Source: Arthrobacter sp. M2012083 (GTDB lineage Bacteria > Actinomycetota > Actinomycetes > Actinomycetales > Micrococcaceae). Taken from it: a DNA stretch of 64,000 nt. Location: positions 50,478 to 114,477 of the forward strand of contig NZ_AKKK01000067.1 in the NCBI RefSeq assembly GCF_000281065.1, given 5' to 3'. Made by a program: the position numbers and the translations under genes. The notes below the pieces were generated by a model. The model worked only from the letters and a program-made list of their open reading frames with translations. It had not been told where the DNA came from and made no database searches. Every line of letters begins with the position of its first letter. Position 1 is the first letter of the stretch. Positions 18,002 to 26,263 of this stretch are shown in pieces.

Positions 18002-19349
18002 TGGTTTGCTCCACAGCGAAGGTACCCAAGGAGCGGCCCGGAAATCCGATGCCCCCATGTTCCTCACCGTGTACTTGGTGCTGACCTTTGCACTGCCATC
18101 GAACCTGGTCATCGCATCCCTGGGTTCCGTCGGCCGACCGAACACGCTGTTTGCGCTCCTGGGATTGGCATGGTGGATTCTTCACCAATTACAACGCACC
18201 AAATCATTCACCAAGAGCTTCCACCCCTTACGCATTGCCATCTCAGCGTTCCTCATGGTCGCCCTGGCCAGCTATGCCTACGCAATGGTGAGAGGACTAC
18301 CCGAAAGCGAAGCCAGCCCTGCAGACGCCGGTTTGCTGAGGTTGGCGGGCTGGGCCGGGATTCTGCTGATCGCAGCAGATGGCCTGACTACCCGTGAAGG
18401 AGTCAGGAAGGTGCTCCGCCGGATCGCCCTTGTAGGCGGATTGACAGCAACTCTGGGATTGCTCCAGTTTGCCACTGGATCGTCACTGATCGAATGGATC
18501 AGAATACCGGGCCTCAGCGTCAGTTCCGAGCTGGCAAACATCGACTCCCGCGGCGGATTTGTTCGGGCAGCAGGCATGTCCATGCACCCTCTCGAGTACG
18601 GAGTAGTACTGTCCGCCTCCCTACCTATCGCCATCACACTCGCCCTCAACGACGTCACGAAGCGCCGAGTCCTATGGTGGATCCCGGTGGGCCTGATTGC
18701 AGTGGCTGCCATGTTGTCAGTCTCAAGAGCCGCGCTGATCTGTATGGCTTTGGCCTTCCTCATTCTTTTGCCGGTGTGGCCCAAACAACTCCGACGACGG
18801 GCTGTGGTTGTTTCGGCGTTACTGGTCGCAGTCATATACGTAGTTACCCCCGGCATGATCGGGACGCTCTTTGGCCTTTTTACCGTAGGCACCAATGACC
18901 CCAGCATCAGCTCACGAACGAATGGATACTCCACTGCCTTCGGAATGGCAAGCCAACAACTGGTGTTGGGCCGCGGGTTCGGAACCTTCCTCCCGGCGTA
19001 CGTCATCGTTGACAACCAATACCTTGGACTTTTGGTCGAGCTCGGCATAGCAGGTCTTGTCGCCTTCCTGCTATTGGTGTCTGCCGGAATGTTCTGCGCC
19101 TGGCGGGCACGCAGGCTGGCAAGCAATAATGAACAGCGTCAAATGAGTCAATCAGTACTGGCCTCCATCGCGGCGGCCGCCCTGGCCTTTGGATTCTTTG
19201 ATGCTTTTGCCTTCCCCATGGCGGCCAGCCTTTTATTCCTCATGCTTGGAATTGCTGGAGCGCTGTGGCGGATTTCGCATCGTGAACTCGCTGACGCGCA
19301 GCTGAAAGAACACCTGAAGGAAGAGGCCGCCCCTGCCGGGAACGACTGA
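17988..19349 (+). CDS. O-antigen ligase/polymerase-like membrane protein (Wzy-type)
   Basis: Integral membrane protein of 453 residues with about ten hydrophobic helices and a large extracytoplasmic loop carrying the O-antigen ligase signature region (RAAGMSMHPLEYGVVLS, and GRGFGTFLPAYVIVDNQYLGLLVELG). It is predicted to polymerise flipped repeat units. ATG 17988 is chosen over GTG 17961 because AGAGGAAAAGTCCC precedes it. It is the last + strand gene of this arm and is convergent with a GT2 gene 25 bases away. Confidence 0.85.
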   Translation: MYRVNGLLHSEGTQGAARKSDAPMFLTVYLVLTFALPSNLVIASLGSVGRPNTLFALLGLAWWILHQLQRTKSFTKSFHPLRIAISAFLMVALASYAYAMVRGLPESEASPADAGLLRLAGWAGILLIAADGLTTREGVRKVLRRIALVGGLTATLGLLQFATGSSLIEWIRIPGLSVSSELANIDSRGGFVRAAGMSMHPLEYGVVLSASLPIAITLALNDVTKRRVLWWIPVGLIAVAAMLSVSRAALICMALAFLILLPVWPKQLRRRAVVVSALLVAVIYVVTPGMIGTLFGLFTVGTNDPSISSRTNGYSTAFGMASQQLVLGRGFGTFLPAYVIVDNQYLGLLVELGIAGLVAFLLLVSAGMFCAWRARRLASNNEQRQMSQSVLASIAAAALAFGFFDAFAFPMAASLLFLMLGIAGALWRISHRELADAQLKEHLKEEAAPAGND

Positions 19350-19374
19350 GCAAGGTCCAAGCCGGGCTGATCTG

Positions 19375-20211
19375 CTAGCGGCGACTTTCATCCCTTTCCC
19401 AAACGGGGGAAGACTTGGCGGACAACGACGCACCACGGCGACCCACAATCGCGAACGTGGCGTAGATGAAAGCGTCAAAAGCCGTCCACGGCCCCCGCAC
19501 TGAAGCGATCAACTCCCGCAGCGTCCGTGTCAAGGACGCACCACCAGTCGCAACGTCCTGCTCGGTATTTCCACGATATGTACGCCGCAAGACGGCCAAC
19601 AACGCAGCAGTGGTCCGGGGCGTTCGAACAATTACCGGCTCCGTAGGAAGTACAGCTTTCTCCCGTTCATCAAACAGCCTGTCCACAAAGTAGTCGTCGC
19701 CCGTAAGGGCAGGAAATTCACCCAAGCGATCATGCCCGCGCCGGCTCAACGCGTAAACACCTGCGCCCCACAGGCCCTGCGCGTTGCCTGGAATCCGGCT
19801 ACGGGCCCGGTAGTAAGCGCGTACGGGCACAGAAGCACCCTGGGTGTCGTAACGAAATGCCGGGCGTGCTGCCAGAAGGGCGCCATCCTCCAACGCCGTG
19901 AAAACGGCCCTGAGCGCCTTCGTGTTCACTTCGATGTCTGCATCCAAGTAGAGACGCGGCCACAAGCAAGTGCACCGGTCGCCGGCATTCAGCGCAGCAG
20001 CCTTCGACGCCTCCGGCACATGAAGTACAGAAACACCCTCCCACCGGGACACGATCGCATCCGTGCCATCCGTGCACCCGTTGCAGGCCACGACCACCTC
20101 AACTGTTCCCCATCCAATGACTTCACTGAGGGACTGAAGTGTCCGTTCGATCACTGCGGCCTCATTATGCGCAGGGATAATGACAGCGCCCGAGGGAAAA
20201 GCCGCGGGCAT
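19375..20211 (-). CDS. GT2-family glycosyltransferase
   Basis: Protein of 278 residues with a GT-A fold. The N-terminus reads AVIIPAHNEAAVIERTLQS, followed by VVACNGCTDGTD for nucleotide binding, and YLDADIEV carries the DxD metal motif near residue 92. There is no strong membrane segment except a weakly hydrophobic C-terminus. The start directly abuts the preceding stop on the minus strand, and GGAGG eight bases upstream, inside the preceding gene, marks the ribosome site. It is therefore co-translated with the GT26-GT2 fusion. Confidence 0.88.
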   Translation of the reverse strand: MPAAFPSGAVIIPAHNEAAVIERTLQSLSEVIGWGTVEVVVACNGCTDGTDAIVSRWEGVSVLHVPEASKAAALNAGDRCTCLWPRLYLDADIEVNTKALRAVFTALEDGALLAARPAFRYDTQGASVPVRAYYRARSRIPGNAQGLWGAGVYALSRRGHDRLGEFPALTGDDYFVDRLFDEREKAVLPTEPVIVRTPRTTAALLAVLRRTYRGNTEQDVATGGASLTRTLRELIASVRGPWTAFDAFIYATFAIVGRRGASLSAKSSPVWERDESRR

Positions 20212-22125
20212 TCAGTGGCCTCCATCCGCACTCCGCACAGCGTGGGGGAGGAGATCCCTCCGCCGCTTGCTGGCCAAAGCCCACACAGCGACCAGGTGAC
20301 CAGGCTTATTCAGGCGAACGACCTCCGCAACGAGCACGGCACAGCGAAATGCCAGCACCCGGCTCCGATTGAAATACTTCTCCGCATAGCGGACCCTGTT
20401 CACAGACATAAGCGCTGCCAATTGGGGCGACGCCCCGGAACCACCACGCGTGTGCCACATCCTGGCCGCCGGCTCAAACCAGATCGAATAACCCGACGCC
20501 CTCAGACGATGACAATAATCCGTCTCTTCCGAATAGAGGAAGAACCTTTCGTCCCAAGCGCCCACCACCTTCGCTGCCTCGGCGCTTACCAAGAGCGCAG
20601 CACCCGTAGCCCAATCCACCTGGTGCCCGTGACGGTAGCTCTCTTCATCAAAGTCCATCTCGGACAACCAACCAGGGCGGGCTTTAAAATGACTGCCCAA
20701 GGCCGCGTCACCAAGCGCTCGCAGAATGCCTGGCTCGCGACGCAAGGAGGGATACACGCTGCCGTCATCGTCCAACAACATCGGCACCACCATTCCAGCG
20801 CCGGATTCATTCAAGCGCTTGAGCATTGCCCTGATCGCGCCTTTTTCGACACGGAGGTCCGGGTTCAGAATGAGATAGGCTCCAGCTTCTCCAGCTCGCG
20901 CAAGGGCGGCGTTGATACCGCCGGCATAGCCCAGGTTTCCTCCGGTTGAAACGACCGTGACATCGGGATGGCGTGCGAGTTCGGTCCGCGTGAGGTCGTT
21001 TGCGGAATTGTCGGCTACCACCACTTTGATGGACTGGTTTACTGCTTCTTTCCGGAGTCCCAAGATCAACGGTCCTACATCGTCTGCATTGTTGTAAGTG
21101 ACAATGACAATGGCGAGATCAGCGGTGGCACTTGACGACACAAAGGTACCCGGAGCGCGGCTGGGCACACGCTCCGGGACGACGGAGGCAAGGCGGATGG
21201 ACGGCGTCCACGGTGGGACGGACAAACTGCTGTCCCTGCGCAACCGGAAATATGCTTCGGGCCCGTCCACGAGGTATCGACGGGACAGCCGACGCGGTTC
21301 CATTGCCAGCCTCCACGCCCACTCCAGCCCATTGGAACTGATCCAGGACGGAGCCCGCCGGACGTGCCCGGCCAGAAAATCCACAACAGCACCGAAGGCC
21401 AGCAGTACTTTGGCGCCGGTCAAATGGCCGTACTCCGAAATCCAGAGTTCCTGCCGGGGCTTTCCCAATCCAACGACCAGAATGTCGGGAGCCGCCTCGG
21501 AAATCCCAAGGGCAAGTTGGCGGGACGCCGCATCGTCGTTCAGCGTGGTCCGCGCCGGAGCCCACCAACCGGCCACCGCAAGGTTCGGCCGGTCCACAGC
21601 GAAGTTCTCGCGAATCAGGTTGTGGGCTTCTGCTGACCCGCCAAGGAAACCAACGCTAAGCCCCCGCAGCCCCGCTTCATCCAGCAACGGTCCCACGAGG
21701 TCGCTGCCAGCCAGCCGCGGCCACGCCCTGCCCGTTAGACGCCGGGCCTCCGTCGCCAACGGCGCTCCATCTATGAGGGTTAGCCATTCAACGGTCCCCG
21801 CCTGGTCCAGGGTGTTGGACCAGCGTCCGCCCGCCCCGAAATGGCGAATGTGGTCGAGGTTTGCGGAGCAGACACCCAAAGGCGGTGCGCCCGCCTCGAC
21901 TGCCCTGCCCAGGATATGTTCAACCGCGGCGTTGAACTCCATGAGTTTCACCGGTACGCCGCCCAGGCTTACAAGTGACGCGGCGGGGACAGCCTCACTC
22001 CGCTCAGGCGGATTCGTAGGACGGTGGAAAAGGAGACTGCCACCGGCGATGGCGTGTGTAGAGGAGGTTTGGGGGAGTACCCGATGAAGTGCGTTTCGGG
22101 TGGGCGTGGTCTTCGGTAGCAGCAT
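20212..22125 (-). CDS. Two-domain glycosyltransferase: GT26 (WecG/TagA/CpsF) fused to GT2
   Basis: Protein of 637 residues joining two complete transferases. Residues ~50-300 are GT26: LTLIDGAPLA near 116-123, SVGFLGG, VVGLGKPRQELWI near 217-229, and GLEWAWRLAMEPRRLSRRYL near 266-285. After a linker of about 35 residues, residues ~337-600 are a GT2 of the rhamnosyltransferase type: IVIVTYNNADD, VVADNSANDLTRTEL, GGNLGYAGGINAAL, ILNPDLR as the metal motif, and DERFFLYSEETDYCHRL. ATG 22125 follows CTGGAGCC; a GTG at 22227 would add 34 residues but lacks a ribosome site and falls inside a hairpin. The enzyme could add two consecutive sugars to the lipid carrier. Confidence 0.88.
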   Translation of the reverse strand: MLLPKTTPTRNALHRVLPQTSSTHAIAGGSLLFHRPTNPPERSEAVPAASLVSLGGVPVKLMEFNAAVEHILGRAVEAGAPPLGVCSANLDHIRHFGAGGRWSNTLDQAGTVEWLTLIDGAPLATEARRLTGRAWPRLAGSDLVGPLLDEAGLRGLSVGFLGGSAEAHNLIRENFAVDRPNLAVAGWWAPARTTLNDDAASRQLALGISEAAPDILVVGLGKPRQELWISEYGHLTGAKVLLAFGAVVDFLAGHVRRAPSWISSNGLEWAWRLAMEPRRLSRRYLVDGPEAYFRLRRDSSLSVPPWTPSIRLASVVPERVPSRAPGTFVSSSATADLAIVIVTYNNADDVGPLILGLRKEAVNQSIKVVVADNSANDLTRTELARHPDVTVVSTGGNLGYAGGINAALARAGEAGAYLILNPDLRVEKGAIRAMLKRLNESGAGMVVPMLLDDDGSVYPSLRREPGILRALGDAALGSHFKARPGWLSEMDFDEESYRHGHQVDWATGAALLVSAEAAKVVGAWDERFFLYSEETDYCHRLRASGYSIWFEPAARMWHTRGGSGASPQLAALMSVNRVRYAEKYFNRSRVLAFRCAVLVAEVVRLNKPGHLVAVWALASKRRRDLLPHAVRSADGGH

Positions 22126-22169
22126 TCTCGGCTCCAGGCTCGGGGCAAGCTCAAGGCATAACCATGTGG

Positions 22170-22227
22170 CCCACGATCCGTGGCTGCTGCACTGCCAGGA
22201 TCGTGGGTGGCGGAATAGCTCCGCCAC
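22170..22227 (-). promoter_or_regulatory. Structured leader with two tandem hairpins upstream of the GT26-GT2 gene
   Basis: Two adjoining inverted repeats lie 45-100 bases upstream of the chosen start. One is GTGGCGGA/TCCGCCAC (22207-22214 with 22220-22227). The other is CCCACGATCC/GGATCGTGGG (22170-22179 with 22198-22207), extended inward by TGGC/GCCA. They share base 22207 and so may be mutually exclusive. No T-run follows the second stem on the minus strand. They could form an attenuator, protein-binding site or stabilising leader; function is inference. Confidence 0.4.
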
Positions 22228-22357
22228 GTCGACATGTTTTCTTGAGTTGTCTCCCGGCCTCCTGCCAGAGGCTGCCGTAGGCCTACTGTAGGCCGATTTT
22301 TCGGTCTCCGCCAGAGTCTCGGATGCATCTACCCGGCAGGTTCCGCCCGGACTTCTC

Positions 22358-23686
22358 CTAAAGTGCTATGCGGTAAACATGATGAGAGTATTCGTTCGGG
22401 AATGCATCCGTGAACTGTCCGTCCTGGATGGGTATTGACCGGTTTTCGTGCACCACCTCAACCGTGGTTCCGGACAATCCGGCGGGAAGCGTAAACACTC
22501 TGGTGCCAACACCACCGTCATCGGTCATGGCGAATATGTAGGCATCAGCATCCTTGACCTTCAACATGGTGTCGGTGCCGGCACCGAAGTCCCAGGCATA
22601 AGACTGGGTATTGAGGATCGGCGCGTAAGACCTGATCGCATTGTTCACGGCACCAACGGCGGCCACTTGTTCTTTAAGGCAGTCGGCACTGTGGATTCTG
22701 GCGTCTTGGAAAGCATCCCCGCTGATGCAATCGTTGACGTTTTGCTGGTCCGGAGACTGGCTGAACCACACAATGCCACGTGCCTCGTGAATGATGGATG
22801 CCCATACCTGTGCCTGGACCTGTTCCGGGCTCAATTGCCGATACCCGCCCTTCGAACCACCGGTGCTGATAACGGTGGGAAGTGCCCACAATGGGGCTGA
22901 CACACTACGGGCTGCATTGACCTCTTGCTGAAGGGACATGATCTTCCCATAGCTTGAAGCAGTGCGGCAGTTTGAAGGATTGATCGGGTTCTGCCCAATC
23001 GGAGTCCGCCACCTTAGCGCTCCCTCCCCCCAGTCGCACTGGGGTACGGCGTAGAAGTATTGATCAACCGAGTTCACATTCACGGTGTTGTAATAGTCCG
23101 TGGAGTACTGCATGGAGACGTCGTACGTGATGATGCCTGCAGTCCAGTTTGCGTAGGTAAACCTACCTGTCTTGGCAGGATCGTGCTGGGATGCAAGTTG
23201 CCTCATGCGAGCAAGCCCTGGGACGGGGTGGTACCTCCCGTCCACTTCATCGTCCAGCACAGTGCCCACTTGTCGGTCCCAGTCTGCCGGCGCGTCATCC
23301 GGAGCGAAGAGGGTAAACATGCCGTTGGCAGCGATTTCAGCGCTGGATGCATCGGGGTTACCTTGCACATACGTGTTGATGCCCAGAGACTTGTCGTACT
23401 TCAGTTGCGCGTCGCTACCCGGAGATCCATACCAAACTGCAATAGGAAAGAAGGAAGGGTCGTCCCATCCGGCTGCGGCTGCTTTGGCAAATTGATTCCA
23501 GTATGCCGGCCCGCCGTCCCAGGGAATCCTGGGAAGCTCAGAGAGGGTTGATGCGGCTTGCCCGGGCGTGTTCACCGTACCGGGCTGAGAAGGCATCGCC
23601 GTCACTCGTACAGTGCCTGGTATTGTGCTTGCCAATACCAGCGCACCAAGCGTCGCAGCCACAGTAGTGAAGTAGCGAACCCTCAT
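22358..23686 (-). CDS. Secreted protein, putative glycoside-hydrolase-like fold
   Basis: Protein of 442 residues with a Sec signal peptide (hydrophobic core about 8-22, following Arg at positions 2 and 4) and no anchor. The mature part begins with a Thr/Ser/Pro-rich stretch, then segments typical of TIM-barrel glycosidases: FFPIAVWYGSPG near 79-90, LGINTYVQGNPD near 101-112, an acidic TVLDDEVDG near 142-150, and ARGIVWFSQSP later. The C-terminal part (TRVFTLPAGLSGTTVEV) looks like a small beta domain. I cannot assign a family number. Its place inside the polysaccharide cluster suggests trimming or release of the polymer outside the cell. Confidence 0.6.
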   Translation of the reverse strand: MRVRYFTTVAATLGALVLASTIPGTVRVTAMPSQPGTVNTPGQAASTLSELPRIPWDGGPAYWNQFAKAAAAGWDDPSFFPIAVWYGSPGSDAQLKYDKSLGINTYVQGNPDASSAEIAANGMFTLFAPDDAPADWDRQVGTVLDDEVDGRYHPVPGLARMRQLASQHDPAKTGRFTYANWTAGIITYDVSMQYSTDYYNTVNVNSVDQYFYAVPQCDWGEGALRWRTPIGQNPINPSNCRTASSYGKIMSLQQEVNAARSVSAPLWALPTVISTGGSKGGYRQLSPEQVQAQVWASIIHEARGIVWFSQSPDQQNVNDCISGDAFQDARIHSADCLKEQVAAVGAVNNAIRSYAPILNTQSYAWDFGAGTDTMLKVKDADAYIFAMTDDGGVGTRVFTLPAGLSGTTVEVVHENRSIPIQDGQFTDAFPNEYSHHVYRIAL

Positions 23687-23786
23687 AGCTTCATCTTCTT
23701 CCGCAACGCAATAACGAAGTACCTAAAGGATGGCACCAGCATCAGGAATTCGTAACCTGCCAAGTCCTTGGGCCATTGCGGCGGGT

Positions 23787-25208
23787 TTAGGAGGGCATCT
23801 GGGGATCCACATGTCGGAGGTACTCAACCAGGCGCTCTTTGGCATCGGGTGGGTCAAAACCGGTGGCGCGGATCCGGGCCAGGTCCAGGACACTGCTTGG
23901 CGGCCTCGGCGCAGTGTCGGGCTTCGCATAGTCCTCGGTGCTGATGGGTTTCACAAGAAGGGGATCGGCACCCTGTAAGCCGTAGATGTCGCGGGCAACC
24001 TCGTACCAGGACTTGGCTTCACCGCTGTTGCTGAGGTTGTACGTCCCGTAGGGTGCCGTGCTTCGGAGGAGGTGACGAATGCCCGCCGCGATGTCGGACG
24101 CGAAGCTCAATCGGCCCCGCTGGTCATCGACCACCGATGGCGAAGCCCCCTTGACGGCCAACGAAGCCATGGTTCGAACAAAGTTCCTTCCGTCGCCTAC
24201 TACCCAACTTGTCCTCACGATGTAGTGCTTCGGTACGGTGCTCACAGCAAGATCACCGGCGGCCTTGCTTTGGCCATAGACACTTAGGGGAGTGGGAACC
24301 TCATCTTCGTGATGCACCTTTGTTGTGCCGTCGAAAACGTAGTCGCTGGATACATGGACCAGCGTCAGTGAATGCTCGACGGCGGTACGCGACAAGCGGG
24401 AAACGGCAGCTGAGTTGACGCGCCAGGCAGCTGCCCGGCCTTCCGGGGTCTCGGCGGCATCTACCGCGGTGAAAGCGGCTGCGTTGATAATCGTGGAGTA
24501 ATCGCGCCACTTGAGTGCCTCATAGGAGGCCTCAATGGCGATGTCGAACTGCGCCCGACCCGCGAACTCCACCGTCGGATCGTGCGCGAAGGCATGCCGG
24601 AGGGCCGTACCCAGCTGGCCGTCCGCTCCAAGGACCAGCGTCCGCCGCCCGTGCATGGGAACAACGTCACCCAGCCGCGGATGCCTCCTGTCCTGTGCAG
24701 ACACAATGGACTTCTCCAAGGGGATCGGCCACCGCACGGCTACTTCCTCATCGGCAAGGTTGAGGAACGTGTACTCCTTCTGTGCCTCCGCGCTCCAGTG
24801 ATCGTTGACCAGGTATGTGTACGCCGTGTCGTCCTCCAGCGTTTGGAATGCATTGCCTACGCCACGGGGGACGAAGACGGCGTCCTGAGGCGTCAGCTCT
24901 GCGGTAAACAGTGTCCCGAAAGTCGGGCCCTCGCGCAGGTCAACCCACGCGCCGAAGATCCGACCGGAGGCCAAGGAAACAAACTTGTCCCAGGGTTCGG
25001 CATGGATGCCCCGCACCGTACCGCGCGCTGCGTTGAAGGAAATGTTGTTCTGCACCGGACCGAAATCAGGCAGCCCGGCATCCAGCATCTTGGTCCTGTG
25101 CCAGTTCTCTTTGAACCATCCCCGGTCATCCCCGTGAACAGGCAGCTCAAACAGCAACAGGCCAGGGATGGGAGTGGTCCTCGAACGCAGCTGCCGTCCC
25201 GGAACCAT
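23787..25208 (-). CDS. Bifunctional dTDP-4-dehydrorhamnose 3,5-epimerase / reductase (RmlC-RmlD fusion)
   Basis: Protein of 473 residues performing the last two steps of dTDP-L-rhamnose synthesis. Residues ~1-180 are RmlC: DDRGWFKENW, VRGIHAEPWDKFV with the catalytic His at 69, and a Tyr in TAYTYLVND. Residues ~190-470 are RmlD: LGADGQLGTALRHAF for NADPH, HVSSDYVFDG, YGQSKAAGD with the catalytic Tyr and Lys, and RTSWVVGDGRNFV. The gene lies 3 bases after rmlB on the minus strand, so both are certainly in one transcript. The fusion makes separate rmlC and rmlD genes unnecessary. Confidence 0.92.
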   Translation of the reverse strand: MVPGRQLRSRTTPIPGLLLFELPVHGDDRGWFKENWHRTKMLDAGLPDFGPVQNNISFNAARGTVRGIHAEPWDKFVSLASGRIFGAWVDLREGPTFGTLFTAELTPQDAVFVPRGVGNAFQTLEDDTAYTYLVNDHWSAEAQKEYTFLNLADEEVAVRWPIPLEKSIVSAQDRRHPRLGDVVPMHGRRTLVLGADGQLGTALRHAFAHDPTVEFAGRAQFDIAIEASYEALKWRDYSTIINAAAFTAVDAAETPEGRAAAWRVNSAAVSRLSRTAVEHSLTLVHVSSDYVFDGTTKVHHEDEVPTPLSVYGQSKAAGDLAVSTVPKHYIVRTSWVVGDGRNFVRTMASLAVKGASPSVVDDQRGRLSFASDIAAGIRHLLRSTAPYGTYNLSNSGEAKSWYEVARDIYGLQGADPLLVKPISTEDYAKPDTAPRPPSSVLDLARIRATGFDPPDAKERLVEYLRHVDPQMPS

Positions 25209-25211
25209 GTC

Positions 25212-26216
25212 TCAGTGCCCTTGTCCAGCGTATTTGGCCTCCGTTGCCGCTTTCTGCGGCCGCCACCAATGTTCGTTGTCCCTGTACCACTGCACTGTGT
25301 CAGCCAGCCCGGCGTCGAAGTCCGAATAACGGGGCGCCCACCCGAGTTCGCGTCGAAGTTTGCTTGAATCGATGGCGTAGCGGAGGTCGTGGCCGGGCCG
25401 GTCGGTCACCAGGTCATAAGCTTCGCGGGGCTGCCCCACGAGGGAAAGCAACATCTCCACTACCTCGCGGTTGGAGCGTTCGCCGTCGGCGCCGATTAAG
25501 TATGTTTCGCCCAGGCGGCCACCCTCCAATATCGCCAACACTGCGGACGAGTGGTCCTCCACATGGATCCAGTCCCGGACGTTCCGCCCGGTGCCGTAGA
25601 GGCGGGGACGGAGACCGTCAAGGATGTTGGTGATCTGCCGTGGAATGAACTTCTCCACGTGCTGGTAGGGGCCGTAGTTGTTGGAGCAATTACTGATGGT
25701 CGCCTTGAGGCCGAAGGAGCGAACCCAGGCGCGCACCAGCATGTCCGAGCCCGCTTTCGTAGCGGAATAGGGACTTGTGGGACGGTAAAGTGAATCTTCA
25801 GTGAAGCGCTGAGGATCGTCCAAAGCCAAATCTCCGTACACCTCGTCCGTGGAGATGTGATGGAACCGGGTACCGTGCTTTCGCGCCGCTTCGATGAGGG
25901 TGAACGTACCGAGCAAGTTAGTGTCCACGAAAGGCCGGGGCTCCTCCAACGAGTTATCGTTGTGCGACTCGGCTGCAAAGTGGACAACCGCATCCACTGA
26001 AGATGTCAATAAGTCCACCAAGGCAGCATCGCAAATGTCACCCTCGAAGAATTCAAAACGGTCTGTGGGTAGTCCCGACAAAGATTCAATGTTGCCCGCA
26101 TAAGTCAGTTTGTCCAGGACAGTGACATGGAGACGGGTGTGCTCCATGATGAAGTGAACGAAATTGCATCCGATGAATCCGGCCCCGCCGGTGACAAGGA
26201 TTCTCTGCATGGCCAT
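25212..26216 (-). CDS. rmlB: dTDP-glucose 4,6-dehydratase
   Basis: Extended SDR enzyme of 334 residues making dTDP-4-keto-6-deoxyglucose. It shows LVTGGAGFIGCNFV at the N-terminus, VHFAAESHNDNSLEEP, STDEVYGDL with the catalytic Asp-Glu, YSATKAGSD with Tyr-Lys, and NCSNNYGPYQHVEKFIP, all diagnostic of RmlB. Two start codons six bases apart (26216 and 26210) are possible. It is transcribed divergently from rmlA across 47 bases and precedes the RmlC-RmlD fusion. Confidence 0.95.
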   Translation of the reverse strand: MAMQRILVTGGAGFIGCNFVHFIMEHTRLHVTVLDKLTYAGNIESLSGLPTDRFEFFEGDICDAALVDLLTSSVDAVVHFAAESHNDNSLEEPRPFVDTNLLGTFTLIEAARKHGTRFHHISTDEVYGDLALDDPQRFTEDSLYRPTSPYSATKAGSDMLVRAWVRSFGLKATISNCSNNYGPYQHVEKFIPRQITNILDGLRPRLYGTGRNVRDWIHVEDHSSAVLAILEGGRLGETYLIGADGERSNREVVEMLLSLVGQPREAYDLVTDRPGHDLRYAIDSSKLRRELGWAPRYSDFDAGLADTVQWYRDNEHWWRPQKAATEAKYAGQGH

Positions 26217-26263
26217 AGCGTAACCGTCGAATACGGCGATGTGCAGCGGGAGAGGACAGGTAG
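26217..26263. promoter_or_regulatory. Short divergent region between rmlB and rmlA
   Basis: Only 47 bases separate the two start codons, yet both genes need transcription. The rmlA ribosome site GGGAGAGG is visible at about 26249-26256. Any promoters must overlap this gap or lie inside the opposite coding sequences; I cannot point to convincing hexamers. Confidence 0.35.

Noticed and set aside
19732..20949. A 405-codon plus-strand frame opposite the two minus-strand glycosyltransferases
   Set aside because: It spans the junction of two genes with intact motifs and perfect coupling signals on the other strand; the translation resembles nothing known.
22280..22304. Inverted repeat GGCCTAC-T-GTAGGCC followed by GATTTTTCGG, like a plus-strand terminator
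   Set aside because: There is no plus-strand gene to terminate, the one-base loop is sterically poor, and the T-run is on the wrong strand for the neighbouring genes.
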